Origin: Hymenobacter siberiensis
GTDB taxonomy: Bacteria > Bacteroidota > Bacteroidia > Cytophagales > Hymenobacteraceae
Length of the DNA stretch: 64,000 nt
Assembly (NCBI RefSeq): GCF_018967845.1
Contig: NZ_JAHLZZ010000001.1
Location: 3,162,001-3,226,000 of the forward strand
Direction: 5' to 3'
The translations under genes and the position numbers were made by a program. This document shows positions 53,964 to 63,402 of the stretch, in pieces (the stretch's first letter is position 1; each line of letters starts with the position of its first letter). The notes under the pieces were generated by a model. That model did no database searches. It was not told the origin of the DNA and saw only the letters and a list, made by a program, of their open reading frames with translations.

Positions 53964-55133
53964 CTATTGCGCGGTGGCTACAGCGGCGCGCTGGGCCTTA
54001 TCCCAGGCGGCCGGCTGGGCCTTGCGCACGAAGCGCCAAAAACCCTGGAACACAGCCACGTTCATCATCGTGAAGTAGAGTGGCACCAGCAGCGGGCCCG
54101 CCGCCCGGCCCCGCGCCGCCAGCCGCCAGCCCAGCCCGGCCGCCGCATAAAACCCCAGCTGCGCCGCCAGCATGAGCGTGTACCAGCCGCCCTCGGCCAC
54201 GGCCAGCAAGCCATTGAGCGGCAGCAGCAGCGCCAGCAGCAGCGGCGTGAGGCTCCAGCGCAGCACCCGGTGCGACACGTACAGAAACGCCACCACCGGC
54301 TGCCGCAGCGGGTTGAGCAGCGCCGGCAGCCGGCTTATGGCCTGCCAGCCGCCCGCGCAGATGCGCACCTTGCGCTTCATCTCCTCCCCCAGCGAAAAGG
54401 ACGGCGGCTCCATGGCGTAGGCCCGGGGCTCGTACACCACGCGGTAGCCGGCATTCACGATGCGCATCGACTGCACGAAATCGTCCAGAATGGTATCGGC
54501 CTCCAGCGGTTTGAACAGCTCGGTGCGGAAGGAAACCAGCTCGCCCGCCGCGCCCATCAGGCTGTAAATGTCCGAGTCGCAGCGCTTGAGCAGCGACTCG
54601 TATTTCCAGTACAGGCCCTCCCCCGCGCCCGACGGGCTGCCGTCGGCCTGCACCCGCTTCTCGCCTGACACGGCCCCCACTTGCGGGTCGGCATAATGCT
54701 TCACCAGCTCGCGCACGGCCTCGGGGTTGAGCAGGGTGTTGCAGTCGGTGAAGACCACGCAGGGCGTGCTCACGTAGCGAATGGCGCGGTTTTCGGCCAT
54801 CGACTTGCCACCCCGCGCCGGCAGGTGCAGGTGCCGCACGGTGGGATAGCGCGCCAGTACCTCGCCCGAATTATCGTCGGAGCCGTCGGTGATGAACAGC
54901 AGCTGGAGCTTATCGGCCGGGTAATCCAGGGCCAGGCAGTTCTGGACTTTGGCAGCCAGAATATCGGCCTCGTTATACGCCGGCACTACCAGCGTGACCT
55001 CGGGCTCGAAAGCAGGCTGCAGGGCTGGCCGGCGGCCCCGCGCCAGCTTCGCCCAGGCCCAGACTATCAGGCCGTAGCCCAAATAGGTGTACAGCACCAC
55101 GGCCAGAAACAGCCAGAAAAGCAAGGTTAGCAT
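53964..55133 (-). CDS. Glycosyltransferase family 2, membrane-bound
   Basis: 389 residues from ATG at 55133 (MLTLLFWLFLAVVLYTYLGYG). An N-terminal helix, then the GT-A domain: EVTLVVPAYNEADILAAKVQNCLALDYPADKLQLLFITDGSDDNSGEV, with the DxD-like CVVFTDCNTLLNPEA and the acceptor-side ILDDFVQSMRI. Three or four C-terminal helices follow (VLRWSLTPLLLALLLPLNGLL). This is the layout of processive or membrane-anchored GT2 enzymes (poly-GlcNAc or cellulose synthase-like), though the QxxRW motif is only loosely present (KRKVRICAGGWQA). The frame upstream to 55415 overlaps intergenic sequence and is not used. Confidence 0.87.
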   Translation of the reverse strand: MLTLLFWLFLAVVLYTYLGYGLIVWAWAKLARGRRPALQPAFEPEVTLVVPAYNEADILAAKVQNCLALDYPADKLQLLFITDGSDDNSGEVLARYPTVRHLHLPARGGKSMAENRAIRYVSTPCVVFTDCNTLLNPEAVRELVKHYADPQVGAVSGEKRVQADGSPSGAGEGLYWKYESLLKRCDSDIYSLMGAAGELVSFRTELFKPLEADTILDDFVQSMRIVNAGYRVVYEPRAYAMEPPSFSLGEEMKRKVRICAGGWQAISRLPALLNPLRQPVVAFLYVSHRVLRWSLTPLLLALLLPLNGLLAVAEGGWYTLMLAAQLGFYAAAGLGWRLAARGRAAGPLLVPLYFTMMNVAVFQGFWRFVRKAQPAAWDKAQRAAVATAQ

Positions 55134-55198
55134 CGTGTAGGGATTTTCATTGAAGTGATTGATTGTGCGGTGCCGCTCAGCGGCCGGGGAGCGGCGCG

Positions 55199-55873
55199 CT
55201 AGGCCGGAGGCCTTTCCCAGTTGCCGGAAGCGGCGCTGTACTGGCGCAGAATGCGCGCCGGATTGCCGCCCACCACAGAATAGGGCGGCACGTCTTTGGT
55301 GACCACGCTGCCGCCGGCCACCACGGCGTGCTTGCCGATGCGCACACCGGCCGTAATCACGGCGTTGGCCCCAATCCAGACATCGTCTTCCACCACGATT
55401 TCGGCCGCCGTGCATTGCTGATAGCGGATGGGTTTGGTCACGTCCGCGTAGCCGTGGTTCATGCCCGAAAACACCACGTTCTGGGCAATAATCACGTCGT
55501 TGCCGATGCGCAGCGGGCCAATCAGCACGTTGGCGATACCCACCAGGGTACGCGCCCCAATCACGATGCCACCCATGCCGTTGGCCACCGTGGTGTAGTC
55601 TTCAATAATGGAATCGGCCCCCAGCACGAAGGCGTTAAAGGGAATCAAATCGCGGCGCACGCGGCGCAGCAGCGAGCCGCGCCCATAGGTATGCACGAAG
55701 GGGTTGGCAAGCCACTTCACCCACCAACGGGGCCGCGCCCGCCGCGGCTGAAACAGCAGGTACGCGGCCAGCTTTTTCAGGCGCGGGTCGCTTTTGATGC
55801 GGCGGGCGAAGCTGCTTTTTTGCGGCTCAGCGATGCTGGCAGCCGAGCTGGCTTGGGTAAGAATTGCGGCCAT
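55199..55873 (-). CDS. Hexapeptide-repeat acyltransferase (LbH)
   Basis: 224 residues. Left-handed beta-helix turns ([LIV]GxxxxI) run from residue 90 to 205: FVLGADSIIEDYTTVAN, IVIGARTLVGIANVLIGP, VWIGANAVITAGVRIGKHAVVAGGSVVTKDVPPYSVVGGNPARIL, the last being the usual end of WbbJ/LacA-type O-acetyltransferases. Likely acetylates the polysaccharide or a precursor, with His in GMNHGY as catalytic base. It lies between two glycosyltransferase genes with a dispersed repeat upstream. Confidence 0.87.
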   Translation of the reverse strand: MAAILTQASSAASIAEPQKSSFARRIKSDPRLKKLAAYLLFQPRRARPRWWVKWLANPFVHTYGRGSLLRRVRRDLIPFNAFVLGADSIIEDYTTVANGMGGIVIGARTLVGIANVLIGPLRIGNDVIIAQNVVFSGMNHGYADVTKPIRYQQCTAAEIVVEDDVWIGANAVITAGVRIGKHAVVAGGSVVTKDVPPYSVVGGNPARILRQYSAASGNWERPPA

Positions 55874-55907
55874 TGGATTGGTTGGGAATGGTGGGATAGC
55901 GGGAGGC

Positions 55908-56040
55908 GTAACCCCGGTCTGACCGCCCCAGGCGGTCAGACCGGTTGTCGTTGTTTATGCGACCGGTTGCCGTAGTTGTTTAGCGGAACGTGCTGGCGGC
56001 AACCGGTCAGACCGCCTGGGACGGTCAGACCGGGGTTACG
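55908..56040. repeat. Composite GGCGGTC palindrome repeat
   Basis: Perfect 19-base outer arms CGTAACCCCGGTCTGACCG (55908-55926) and its complement (56022-56040), with internal GACCGCC..GGCGGTC and ACCGGTTG/CAACCGGT pairs. Third copy of the family in the window. Its outer end provides the stop codon of the short frame at 56036-56122. Confidence 0.75.
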
Positions 56041-56122
56041 CGTTCTCACTAGCACGCAGGCCTTTCCAGAAGCCATAGCCGAGGCAAAGCAGGGCGGGCA
56101 GGGCGATGATGTCCCAGGGCAT
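56036..56122 (-). pseudogene. CvpA-like N-terminal stub cut by repeat
   Basis: 28 codons from ATG at 56122, eight bases after the glycosyltransferase stop: MPWDIIALPALLCLGYGFWKGL then ASENA and a stop lying in the dispersed repeat. The start D-I-I...G-x-x-K-G-L looks like the first helix of CvpA-family membrane proteins. It seems to be a co-transcribed gene whose body was lost when the repeat came in. A short chance frame cannot be excluded. Confidence 0.35.
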
Positions 56123-56130
56123 GAGGCGGG

Positions 56131-57327
56131 CTAGAGGACGCTGCTGGCTTTGGCAGCGTGCGGCGTAGGCAGGAAGGACGTTTTGGCTTTTTTGAGTTGG
56201 AGCAGCGCCAGCGCCATGGCCCCCAGCGCCACCGGCAGGTGCGCGGCGGCTCGCGCCACCTGCCGGCTGTAGAGGCGGCGGGGCAGCGCCAGCAGCAGCG
56301 CCGCGCCCGTGCCGCCCAGCAGCGCCGCCCAGAACCCCGGCGTGGGGCCAAAAGGCAGCACCCACGATATGAGCACTAGCAGGGTGAGCAGGCCCAGCAG
56401 CAGCACCCGGGGCAGCAGGGCAGTCTGCACTATTTTGTCGAAAAACTCCCAGTTGCCGCGCCCTAGCTGCCGGAAACCCTCGCCGGAATACTTCCCAAGG
56501 AATTCCCACTGGGCGGCCATCCAGCGGGTGCGCTGGGTGCCGAACACAGCGGCGCTGCCAATCTTTTCGTCGTAGACCAACGCGGCCGGCAGGTAGGCAA
56601 TTTTCACCCGGTCGCGCAGGATGCGAAAGTCCAGCTCCTTGTCCTCGCCGGGCGTGTCGCCGATGTCCTGCAGTAGGCGTTTGAGGTAGTCGTATTCAAA
56701 GGCCATGCCCGAGCCGATGAGCGACGGCGACATACCCAGCCGGGCGTGGCCCAACCGGAAAATGTGGTTGTTGATTTCCTCGTTGCAGGCATCGAGCACG
56801 GCAAACGGCGAGTCCAGGTTTTTGGCGGTGCGGTGGCCCTGCACCACCCGGTAGCCGGCCGCGAAAGCGTTGTTCACCTGCGTCAGGAAATCAGCCCCCA
56901 TCACATTGTCCACGTCCAGAATTACGGCCACGTCGTACTGGTCGGCGGGCAGGGCGGTGAGGGCGACGAGCAAGGCCTTGCCCTTGGTGCTTTGGGCGAA
57001 GTTGACTTCGACCACGTTCACGCCCTCAGCCTTCAGCGCTGCTACCGTATTGGCTTGCAGGCCGTCGGCGATAACGCAGACATCGACGGGAACGGCATAA
57101 GCGTGGGCCAGGGCGGCGGGGGCGGTTTCCCGAATCACGGCATCGGCGTGGTAGGCGGGCATTAGCACGCACATGCGGCGCGGCGGGCCGCTTGCGGCGC
57201 GGGCAGGGCGCGGGCGGGCGGGCAGGTGCCCCGCCAGCGCGAAAGCCAGTAGGTATACCACGTTCAGCAGCAAGTAGGCGGCGGCCACGTACAGCGGCAG
57301 GCCGGCCCAGAAAAGCAGGCTATTCAT
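56131..57327 (-). CDS. Glycosyltransferase family 2, membrane-bound
   Basis: 398 residues. N-terminal helix ([29 protein letters not shown]), then GT-A core: [24 protein letters not shown], the metal-binding D-x-D in [25 protein letters not shown] and [16 protein letters not shown], a recognisable QxxRW motif of processive enzymes. Four C-terminal helices ([36 protein letters not shown]). Probably builds the backbone of the locus 2 polymer. Overlaps the neighbouring acyltransferase gene by eight bases, so it is translationally coupled. Confidence 0.88.
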   Translation of the reverse strand: MNSLLFWAGLPLYVAAAYLLLNVVYLLAFALAGHLPARPRPARAASGPPRRMCVLMPAYHADAVIRETAPAALAHAYAVPVDVCVIADGLQANTVAALKAEGVNVVEVNFAQSTKGKALLVALTALPADQYDVAVILDVDNVMGADFLTQVNNAFAAGYRVVQGHRTAKNLDSPFAVLDACNEEINNHIFRLGHARLGMSPSLIGSGMAFEYDYLKRLLQDIGDTPGEDKELDFRILRDRVKIAYLPAALVYDEKIGSAAVFGTQRTRWMAAQWEFLGKYSGEGFRQLGRGNWEFFDKIVQTALLPRVLLLGLLTLLVLISWVLPFGPTPGFWAALLGGTGAALLLALPRRLYSRQVARAAAHLPVALGAMALALLQLKKAKTSFLPTPHAAKASSVL

Positions 57328-57949
57328 GCCGCAGGTTTTTGATGGGTTTAGCCGGCACGCCGCCTACCAGCGTGTAGGGTGCCACGTCTTTGGTGACCAC
57401 TGCGCCGGCGGCCACGGCCGCCCCCTCTCCTATCGTCACGCCCTTGAGGACCATGGCGCCCATGGCAATCCAGACGTTGTCGTGAATGCGGATGGCCCCG
57501 GTTTTACCGGCCGAAAAGTGGCTGGCGGCATCGTGAAAATCGTCGTCCATGATGACGACATTGGGCCCGATGCGGACGTTGCGGCCGATATCCACCCCGA
57601 TGCTGACGGAAATATGCGCGCCGTTGATGCGTGAATTGTCGCCCACGCGCAGGGTAGCGCCCCGGCTCACGAAGATTTTAGCCCGCTGAATATCAGACCA
57701 TATGCGTACCTGGTCGCCCAGAATGACGCGGCCCGCGTTGCGAAACAGCGGCCGGCCCTTCACCGAGACCCGCTTGCCGAGCTGGGTATTATTCAGGTAG
57801 AAGCGGGCCGCCGCCATCTTCAGCAGGCCCGCGCCGAGGTCGCGCACCACGCCGAAAGCCAGGCCCAGCTTGCTCAAGCCGGGTTGCTGCTGCTGGAGCA
57901 GGGCCAGCCGCTGCACCAGCAGCGGCCGAAAGTCAGATACCACAGTCAT
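57320..57949 (-). CDS. Hexapeptide-repeat acyltransferase (LbH)
   Basis: 209 residues from ATG at 57949 ([19 protein letters not shown]). Beta-helix turns from residue 75: [66 protein letters not shown], then [45 protein letters not shown]. Likely an O-acetyltransferase acting on a sugar of the repeat unit; similar in layout to the enzyme at 55199. Its start shares ATGA with the stop of the GT2 gene upstream, and its end overlaps the next GT2 start, giving a tightly coupled three-gene block. Confidence 0.87.
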   Translation of the reverse strand: MTVVSDFRPLLVQRLALLQQQQPGLSKLGLAFGVVRDLGAGLLKMAAARFYLNNTQLGKRVSVKGRPLFRNAGRVILGDQVRIWSDIQRAKIFVSRGATLRVGDNSRINGAHISVSIGVDIGRNVRIGPNVVIMDDDFHDAASHFSAGKTGAIRIHDNVWIAMGAMVLKGVTIGEGAAVAAGAVVTKDVAPYTLVGGVPAKPIKNLRHE

Positions 57950-58863
57950 GGCGTTCGGACGGAAAGAAAGTGGTTGTGATGAACATTGTGCGGCTGCAAG
58001 TGCCAGCGCAGGCCGCGCCACAGGGCCCGCAGGTGGTCGTGCCGGGCACTGAGCAGGAAGGTGAGCGAATGCCTAGGCACAGCCACCAGCAGGAAAAACA
58101 GCACCCCGCTCCAGAGCTGCCAGCCCCGCACGTTGCGGCGCATAAACAGCAGCCGGTTGCGGTACATGTAGTGGGTTTTGAGCACCGAAGTCTTGCCCAC
58201 CGACACCGATTCCTTGTGCAAAACCGTGGCCGCGCCCACGTAATGGCATTCGTAGCCGGCGCGCCGCACCATCTGGCACCAGTCGTGCTCCTCGTAGTAG
58301 AGGAAGTACAGCTCCGGCATCAGCCCCACCTCGCGGATGACGCGCATGGGCAGCATCATGGCCGCGCCGTGGGCCAGGCCGGTGGCGAAGGAGCCGTTGT
58401 GCTGGCCCGCATCTGGCTCCTGACTGCCAATGGTGTGGCCCCGGCCAGTCCAGGGGTTTATGCCCGCGCAGCCGGCGTACTGGATGAGACCGGCGGAATG
58501 GTAATAGCGGATTTTGGGGGAAGCAATGCCGGCGTGCGGGTTGGTTTCGAACAGTGCCACCAGCGGTTCCAGCAAGCCGGGGGCCACTTCGGTGTCGTTG
58601 TTGAGGAAGAAAACGTACTTGCCCCGAGCCGCTGCCACGCCCAGGTTGTTGCCCCCCGCGAAGCCCCGGTTTTGCGCCGAGCGGATGAGCTGCACCTCCG
58701 GAAACCGCGCGGCAATGGGCGCGGGGTCCTCCGTAGGCGAGCCGTTATCGACCACAATCACTTCGTAGTTGGAATAGGTCAGCAGCCGCAGCGAGGCCAG
58801 TAGCTCGCAGGTGATGCCGGGCTGGTTGTAGTTGACGGTGATGATGGAAACGAGCGGCTGCAT
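57946..58863 (-). CDS. Glycosyltransferase family 2 (rhamnosyltransferase-like)
   Basis: 305 residues. [44 protein letters not shown] at the start, [38 protein letters not shown] with the metal-binding N-x-D, and [35 protein letters not shown], the E-x-D-W signature of WbbL/RfbF-type enzymes that use dTDP-rhamnose or similar donors. One C-terminal amphipathic/hydrophobic stretch. Cytoplasmic assembly of the locus 2 repeat unit. Confidence 0.9.
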   Translation of the reverse strand: MQPLVSIITVNYNQPGITCELLASLRLLTYSNYEVIVVDNGSPTEDPAPIAARFPEVQLIRSAQNRGFAGGNNLGVAAARGKYVFFLNNDTEVAPGLLEPLVALFETNPHAGIASPKIRYYHSAGLIQYAGCAGINPWTGRGHTIGSQEPDAGQHNGSFATGLAHGAAMMLPMRVIREVGLMPELYFLYYEEHDWCQMVRRAGYECHYVGAATVLHKESVSVGKTSVLKTHYMYRNRLLFMRRNVRGWQLWSGVLFFLLVAVPRHSLTFLLSARHDHLRALWRGLRWHLQPHNVHHNHFLSVRTP

Positions 58864-58896
58864 AGGGAGGAAGTGGGAGTGATGTCGGGTAAAAAG

Positions 58897-58997
58897 CCGT
58901 CATGCAGAGCGCAGCGAAGCATCTCGCGTGCTGCCACTAATTCTACTAATTGAGTCACCATTGCACGCGAGATGCTTCGCTGCGCTCTGCATGACGG
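58897..58997. repeat. Dispersed inverted repeat with 34-base perfect arms
   Basis: Arms 58897-58930 and 58964-58997 (start CCGTCATGCAGAGCGCAGCG) are exact complements around a 33-base spacer. It overlaps the 3-prime end of the polymerase gene and encodes its last 33 residues plus the stop. A degenerate copy is at 17247-17273. Confidence 0.9.
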
Positions 58998-60453
58998 GCT
59001 GTTCAGCATCACGCTCTGCATATCCCTTATCCAGTGCCGGCCCCAGAAAAACGAAGGCCCAGCCGATGTACACAATCATGGCCGAGGGCATCTGATTCAT
59101 GACTTCGTTGCCGTAGCTGCCCATCAGAATGCCCATGAACCCGGCCGTGAGGGCCAGCAGCTTTTGCCGCAGCAGCGGGTCGCGGATGCGCCAGACGATG
59201 CCGCAGCTTTTGCCCAGGATGTAGAGCATCATGCCGAACCAGATGAGGAAGCCCACGATGCCGTACATGGCCCACACTTTCACGAAATAGCTGTCGGGCG
59301 CAATGGTGGAAAGGTATTTATCGGCGTTGTACTTCTCGCCCCACATGCCAATCACACCCACGCCGCCGCCGAAAGGCCGGGGCCCCAGGTACTCGCGCAG
59401 CCGGGCCTGGTTGCGCAAGCGCACTTGCAGCGAGGGGTCGTTGGGGTCGAGAGAGGTGCGCATGCGGGCCACGCTGGGGCTGGCGTTGCCGATGGTGGTA
59501 TACTTGAGCACACCAAACGCGCCCACGGCCAGCGCGCCGCCCAGCACCAGCACCTTCACCTGCTTGCTGAGCACGAGGTACATAAACACGCCCGCGATGA
59601 GCACGAACATGGCCCCGCGCGTACCCGAAATCAGCATGCCTTCCAGGCAGAGGGCGCTGGCAAGACCAAAAATCACCCGCTTCCACCACTTGAACGGGCC
59701 CAGCGCCAGCACCAGGCACACCACGCAGATGTGCGCCTGCGAAGCCCCGAACTGCGCCGCCTCGCTGTAGTACGAAAACACCCGCAGCACCCCAAACAGG
59801 ATGTGCGTTTTGGCCGCGCCCGAATCGAGCCAGAATTGCTCGGCCGCATCCGGCCCGAAGGCCTTTTGCTTGAGCCCATAAAGCGCCCCAGCCACCGAAA
59901 AGAAGATGACCAGCGTCAGGAAAAGCTTGAGGTCTTTGGCCCGGTAAAACAGCATCATGGCCAGCGGCACGCTCAAAAACCAGTAGAACGTGGTGCCGCG
60001 CATCTCATAATACCAGCCCAGAATGCTGGCCCCGGCGGGGTTCACTATTTCGAGCACCGTGATGACGAACCAGGCCAGCCCCAGCTTGCACAGGTCGTTG
60101 TTCACCCGCGACCAGTCGGCCACTTCCCGGTTGCGGTGGAAGATAACGGCCAGCCACACCAGCACCAGAATAGCATCCATGCCCAGCCCAAACGGCGCGC
60201 CCTTCAGGTGCCGGTTGATGGTCATCACCAAAAAGCAATACCCAATGAAAGCCACCACGCCCAGCCTCGGATGCTGAAACAGCAGCGCCAGACACAACAC
60301 CGCAATGGGCAGGCCCACCAGCAGGCCGGGTATCATAATACCCATCCGACTAGCCAGCCAGCCGGTGCCCAACGCCAGCAGCACGGCCCCCGGCAGCAGC
60401 AGCAGGCTGCCCAGGGCGGGGCTGAAGGATATGGGGAGGGACAGGGATTTCAT
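58900..60453 (-). CDS. O-antigen ligase/polymerase of EPS locus 2
   Basis: 517 residues, about 12 hydrophobic segments (GSLLLLPGAVLLALGTGWLAS, ILVLVWLAVIFHRNREVADW, MFVLIAGVFMYLVLSKQVKVLVLGG). The periplasmic/ligase region has LISGTRGAMF and ARLREYLGPRPFGGGVGVIGMWG, typical of the Wzy_C/O-antigen ligase family. The real protein probably ended near GPALDKG; the tail (AERDAEQPVMQSAAKHLACNGDS...LRSA) is the translation of a dispersed inverted repeat. It lies between the Wzc-like gene (52 bases) and the GT2 gene (36 bases). Confidence 0.85.
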   Translation of the reverse strand: MKSLSLPISFSPALGSLLLLPGAVLLALGTGWLASRMGIMIPGLLVGLPIAVLCLALLFQHPRLGVVAFIGYCFLVMTINRHLKGAPFGLGMDAILVLVWLAVIFHRNREVADWSRVNNDLCKLGLAWFVITVLEIVNPAGASILGWYYEMRGTTFYWFLSVPLAMMLFYRAKDLKLFLTLVIFFSVAGALYGLKQKAFGPDAAEQFWLDSGAAKTHILFGVLRVFSYYSEAAQFGASQAHICVVCLVLALGPFKWWKRVIFGLASALCLEGMLISGTRGAMFVLIAGVFMYLVLSKQVKVLVLGGALAVGAFGVLKYTTIGNASPSVARMRTSLDPNDPSLQVRLRNQARLREYLGPRPFGGGVGVIGMWGEKYNADKYLSTIAPDSYFVKVWAMYGIVGFLIWFGMMLYILGKSCGIVWRIRDPLLRQKLLALTAGFMGILMGSYGNEVMNQMPSAMIVYIGWAFVFLGPALDKGYAERDAEQPVMQSAAKHLACNGDSISRISGSTRDASLRSA

Positions 60454-60505
60454 GGGGGATTGGGGAAGGCTAGCTTAATTGACCGTTGTGCAGCGCATTC
60501 TGCTT

Positions 60506-62653
60506 TCAGGCCTCTTTCGCGGCTGGAATAACCAAGTCCGTACTATCATAGCGGGCCACGCCGCAGAGCACGATTTCGACCGGCGCGGCGGTGGCGGCGC
60601 GGAGGTCGGCCACGGCTTGCTGGTCGGTGAGTTTCCAGCTGCGGCTGGCTTTGAGGGTAAGCAATACCAGGCTCAATTCCGGGAGCAGGGTGACGGGGTA
60701 GGTGGCTTCGAGCAGGGCCGGGAATTCGATGAGCACCAGCTGCACATCGGCGGCGCGGGGCTGGGTGAGCTCGGCCAGGTTCCAGCGGTGCAGGGTGGCT
60801 TGCGCGGGCGAGTAGTAGCGGGTGTAGTCGTTGGCCGGGCCGGCGTCGGTGCCTTCGGGGTAGAGGGCCAGCGTGGGCAGGCCGCCGGCATTGCAGCTTT
60901 GGGCCAATGACTGAACGACAGTGGTTTTACCCTCTTGGCGCAACGGGCTCAGCACGCCGGCCACAAAGGGCCGGGCGGGCGCGGCGCTCACCCGGCGCAG
61001 CACTTGCCGGGCCAGGTGCTCGGCGGCGGCGTGCTCGTAGCTGTGGTCGCGGGGCTTGGGGGCTTTGGCGGGCTTTTTGGTTTTTTTGAAGGGGTGGATG
61101 GGGTGCGCCGGGAGCAGGCCCAGCACCGGCAGGCCGGTTTGCGCCTGCGCCACCGAGGGCATCCGCAGCGATTTATCCAGCAGACCCATGCCCAGCAGGG
61201 TGGCCGCCACGAAGAAAAAGCCGCCAAACGCCCCGCCCGCCACCAGCACCAGGCGCTTGCCGCCCCTGGCCTGCGAGGGCAGAAAAGGCGGCGCCACAAT
61301 CTTGAGATTGGTGGTCAGCTCATTGTTTTGCTGCGAGGCCTTGCTGTCGTTGAGGCTGGTGAACAGGGCGAAATAGGTTTTCTGGGTCAGGTCGATTTCC
61401 CGCTCGATGCGCTTGAGCATGGCCCCGAGGGGGGCCATTTTGTGATATTCTGCCATAAACTCGCCCTTGCGGCGGCCCATCACCTCCAGCTTGGCCTTGT
61501 TTTCGGTGGCTTCCAGCATGTTTTTCACCCATTCATCGAGCAGGCCCTTACTGGGAATGCCCTCCACGGAGTTGAGCTGGGCATAATGGTCGTTGAGGGT
61601 GGTGCGGATGGCCAGCACGGTTTCGGCGGCCTGCACCTGCAATTGCTGAGTGCGCGGGGCGGCATCAGTTTCCTGCTGCCGGGCAAACAGCTGCTGGTTA
61701 GCTATTTCCGTATTGAGGTTTTCCAGGTGCTTGCGCTGGCGCAGCAATTCGGCACTGCTGAGCAGCGACGCGCCCCGGCCGGCCAGCTTCTTGTCCACGG
61801 CCGCCAGGGCGGCCAGGGCCCCTGCGTACTGCATCTCAATCTTGTTGATGTCGGAGTACAGGTACTCCCGTTCGCCGGCGATGTACTTCGTCTGCTCGTA
61901 ATAGTTGATGATGTTGTTGTCGCGGTTGAAAACCAGGAATTTCTCTTCCGCATCGTTCAAACGCTTCAGGGCCTTTTCGGCTTCCACCTTGTAATAGCGG
62001 ATTACGACGGCCGTCTGGCTCATGCGCAGGCTGCGGTACTCGGCCAGAAATACCTGCGTGGTAAGCGCCAGCGTGGCCCGGCAAATGGCGGCGTCCTCGG
62101 TTTCCAGCTCCAGCTTTATCAGGTCGCTGCTGTTGATACGGGTGGCATTCACCTTACCCAGTGCCTCCACCGAGTACACAGGGTCGTGCGAGTTCAGCAG
62201 GCGGTACAGCTCGTTGGTATCGTTGGCGCTGGCGTAGGCCGTCACGTTGCGCTGGGTAGCGGCCAGCGTGGGGCCGGTGAGCTGCCGGCGCAGCGCGGCC
62301 GGCAGCAGCGCCCGCATCCGCGAGAGCGAGGCCCAGCTCAATTGATTGGCATCCAGCTCTTTCAATTGCAGGTGGCTGGCCAGCAGGTAGCAGGCGGCAT
62401 GCTCCTTGGTTTCGCGCGATTTTATCAGCGAGAGCAGGTTATCGAAGGCGTTGCTGGTCCGGAAATAGTCGCTTTCCGAGTTGCCCGTGAGCGAATAGCC
62501 CGAGGCAATGCCCGTGTAAATAGTGGTTTCCGAAGCGTAGGATTTGGCCTCATGGCGGGTAAAATAAAACAGCGAGCCGCCCAGCGCCAACGGCACCGCG
62601 AGCAGCAGTTTCCAGTTTTTCAACAGGAGGCGCAGGATATCGGTGGGACTCAT
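60506..62653 (-). CDS. Wzc-like chain-length protein with intact P-loop
   Basis: 715 residues. Helix 1 near 15-30 (WKLLLAVPLALGGSLFYFT), long periplasmic coiled coils (AALAAVDKKLAGRGASLLSSAELLRQRKHLENLNTEIANQQLFARQQE), helix 2 near 485 (LVLVAGGAFGGFFFVAATLLGMGLL). The cytoplasmic domain has a Walker A-like SPLRQEGKTTVVQSLAQS with the lysine present, and VQLVLIEFPALLEA as the Walker A-prime/B region. There is no tyrosine-rich tail, so autophosphorylation at a C-terminal cluster is doubtful. It starts within the stop of the TolC-like gene (ATGA) and would pair with that protein for export, unlike locus 1. Confidence 0.85.
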   Translation of the reverse strand: MSPTDILRLLLKNWKLLLAVPLALGGSLFYFTRHEAKSYASETTIYTGIASGYSLTGNSESDYFRTSNAFDNLLSLIKSRETKEHAACYLLASHLQLKELDANQLSWASLSRMRALLPAALRRQLTGPTLAATQRNVTAYASANDTNELYRLLNSHDPVYSVEALGKVNATRINSSDLIKLELETEDAAICRATLALTTQVFLAEYRSLRMSQTAVVIRYYKVEAEKALKRLNDAEEKFLVFNRDNNIINYYEQTKYIAGEREYLYSDINKIEMQYAGALAALAAVDKKLAGRGASLLSSAELLRQRKHLENLNTEIANQQLFARQQETDAAPRTQQLQVQAAETVLAIRTTLNDHYAQLNSVEGIPSKGLLDEWVKNMLEATENKAKLEVMGRRKGEFMAEYHKMAPLGAMLKRIEREIDLTQKTYFALFTSLNDSKASQQNNELTTNLKIVAPPFLPSQARGGKRLVLVAGGAFGGFFFVAATLLGMGLLDKSLRMPSVAQAQTGLPVLGLLPAHPIHPFKKTKKPAKAPKPRDHSYEHAAAEHLARQVLRRVSAAPARPFVAGVLSPLRQEGKTTVVQSLAQSCNAGGLPTLALYPEGTDAGPANDYTRYYSPAQATLHRWNLAELTQPRAADVQLVLIEFPALLEATYPVTLLPELSLVLLTLKASRSWKLTDQQAVADLRAATAAPVEIVLCGVARYDSTDLVIPAAKEA

Positions 62654-63402
62654 TTAGCGGTGGCGGTCATCAGGACGGAGATTTTGCCGCCGACGAATTC
62701 TTCGAGGACCATGAAGGCAGTTTCGTACCGGCTGTGAGCATTTTGCTGCTCGATGGCGGCGTTGATGTATCGGTCATTCAGCTGCGACACCTCGCCAAGC
62801 AGCATTTCGCCGGCTTTGAACTGCTTCTCGGCCAGCTGATAGTTTACCTGGGCCGAGTAGTAGGCCTGCTGGCGCAGGGCCAGCACTTTGCGGTCGAGCA
62901 GCACGGTCTGGTACAGCTCAATGATAGACTGGCGCAGGCCGTCTTCCTGGGCCTGCTGCAAGTGCTCCAGCTTCTGGCATTGCAGCTGCTGCCGGTTTAT
63001 CTGGTTGCGCCGGCTCAGGAGCCGGTCCAGCGGCAGGTTCAGGTTGATGGCCGTGGAATAGTGCGTATGCGACGAAGTGGTGCCGACATTGGGCAGCAGG
63101 CTTTGGTCGGCCACGGTCACGCTGGCAATGTTGCCGTAGCCGAAATTATTTGAGAGTATAATACTGCTCAGAATGGCCTTGCGGGCCATTTGTAGGTCTT
63201 CGTGCGTAATGCGCTGGTCGGTTTTGATGGCTTCGAGCGCGGCCGAGTGCTGCACGGCTGCCGCCACCAGCAGCGGCAGCGCCACCGCCGGAGCCTCAAA
63301 AAAAGTGGCTTGCCACGCCTCCGGCAGTGGTGCGGCTGCCTGGCCCAGGCCCGGCAGCACCAGCCCCAGCAGGCCCAGCAACAGCAGCACGAGTACCTTC
63401 AT
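62650..63402 (-). CDS. Half-length TolC-like outer-membrane protein
   Basis: 250 residues from ATG at 63402 ([22 protein letters not shown], signal peptide). The body has one TolC/OEP-type repeat: coiled-coil helices (ALEAIKTDQRITHEDLQMARKAILSS, QINRQQLQCQKLEHLQQAQEDGLRQSIIELYQTVLLDRKVLALRQQAYYSAQVNYQLAEKQFKAGEMLLGEVSQLND) and strand-like pieces (YSTAINLNLPLDRLLSRRNQ). Full TolC proteins have two such repeats in about 430 residues; this has one. It could form a higher-order oligomer. Coupled by overlapping start/stop codons both to the sugar transferase upstream and the Wzc-like gene downstream, it seems to replace a Wza channel in locus 2. Confidence 0.75.
   Translation of the reverse strand: MKVLVLLLLGLLGLVLPGLGQAAAPLPEAWQATFFEAPAVALPLLVAAAVQHSAALEAIKTDQRITHEDLQMARKAILSSIILSNNFGYGNIASVTVADQSLLPNVGTTSSHTHYSTAINLNLPLDRLLSRRNQINRQQLQCQKLEHLQQAQEDGLRQSIIELYQTVLLDRKVLALRQQAYYSAQVNYQLAEKQFKAGEMLLGEVSQLNDRYINAAIEQQNAHSRYETAFMVLEEFVGGKISVLMTATAK

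Noticed and set aside
58972-62737. Very long plus-strand frames (519 and 600 codons) opposite the polymerase and Wzc-like genes
   Set aside because: Composition-driven antisense frames, rich in His/Gln/Arg, without motifs; the minus-strand products are clear family members.
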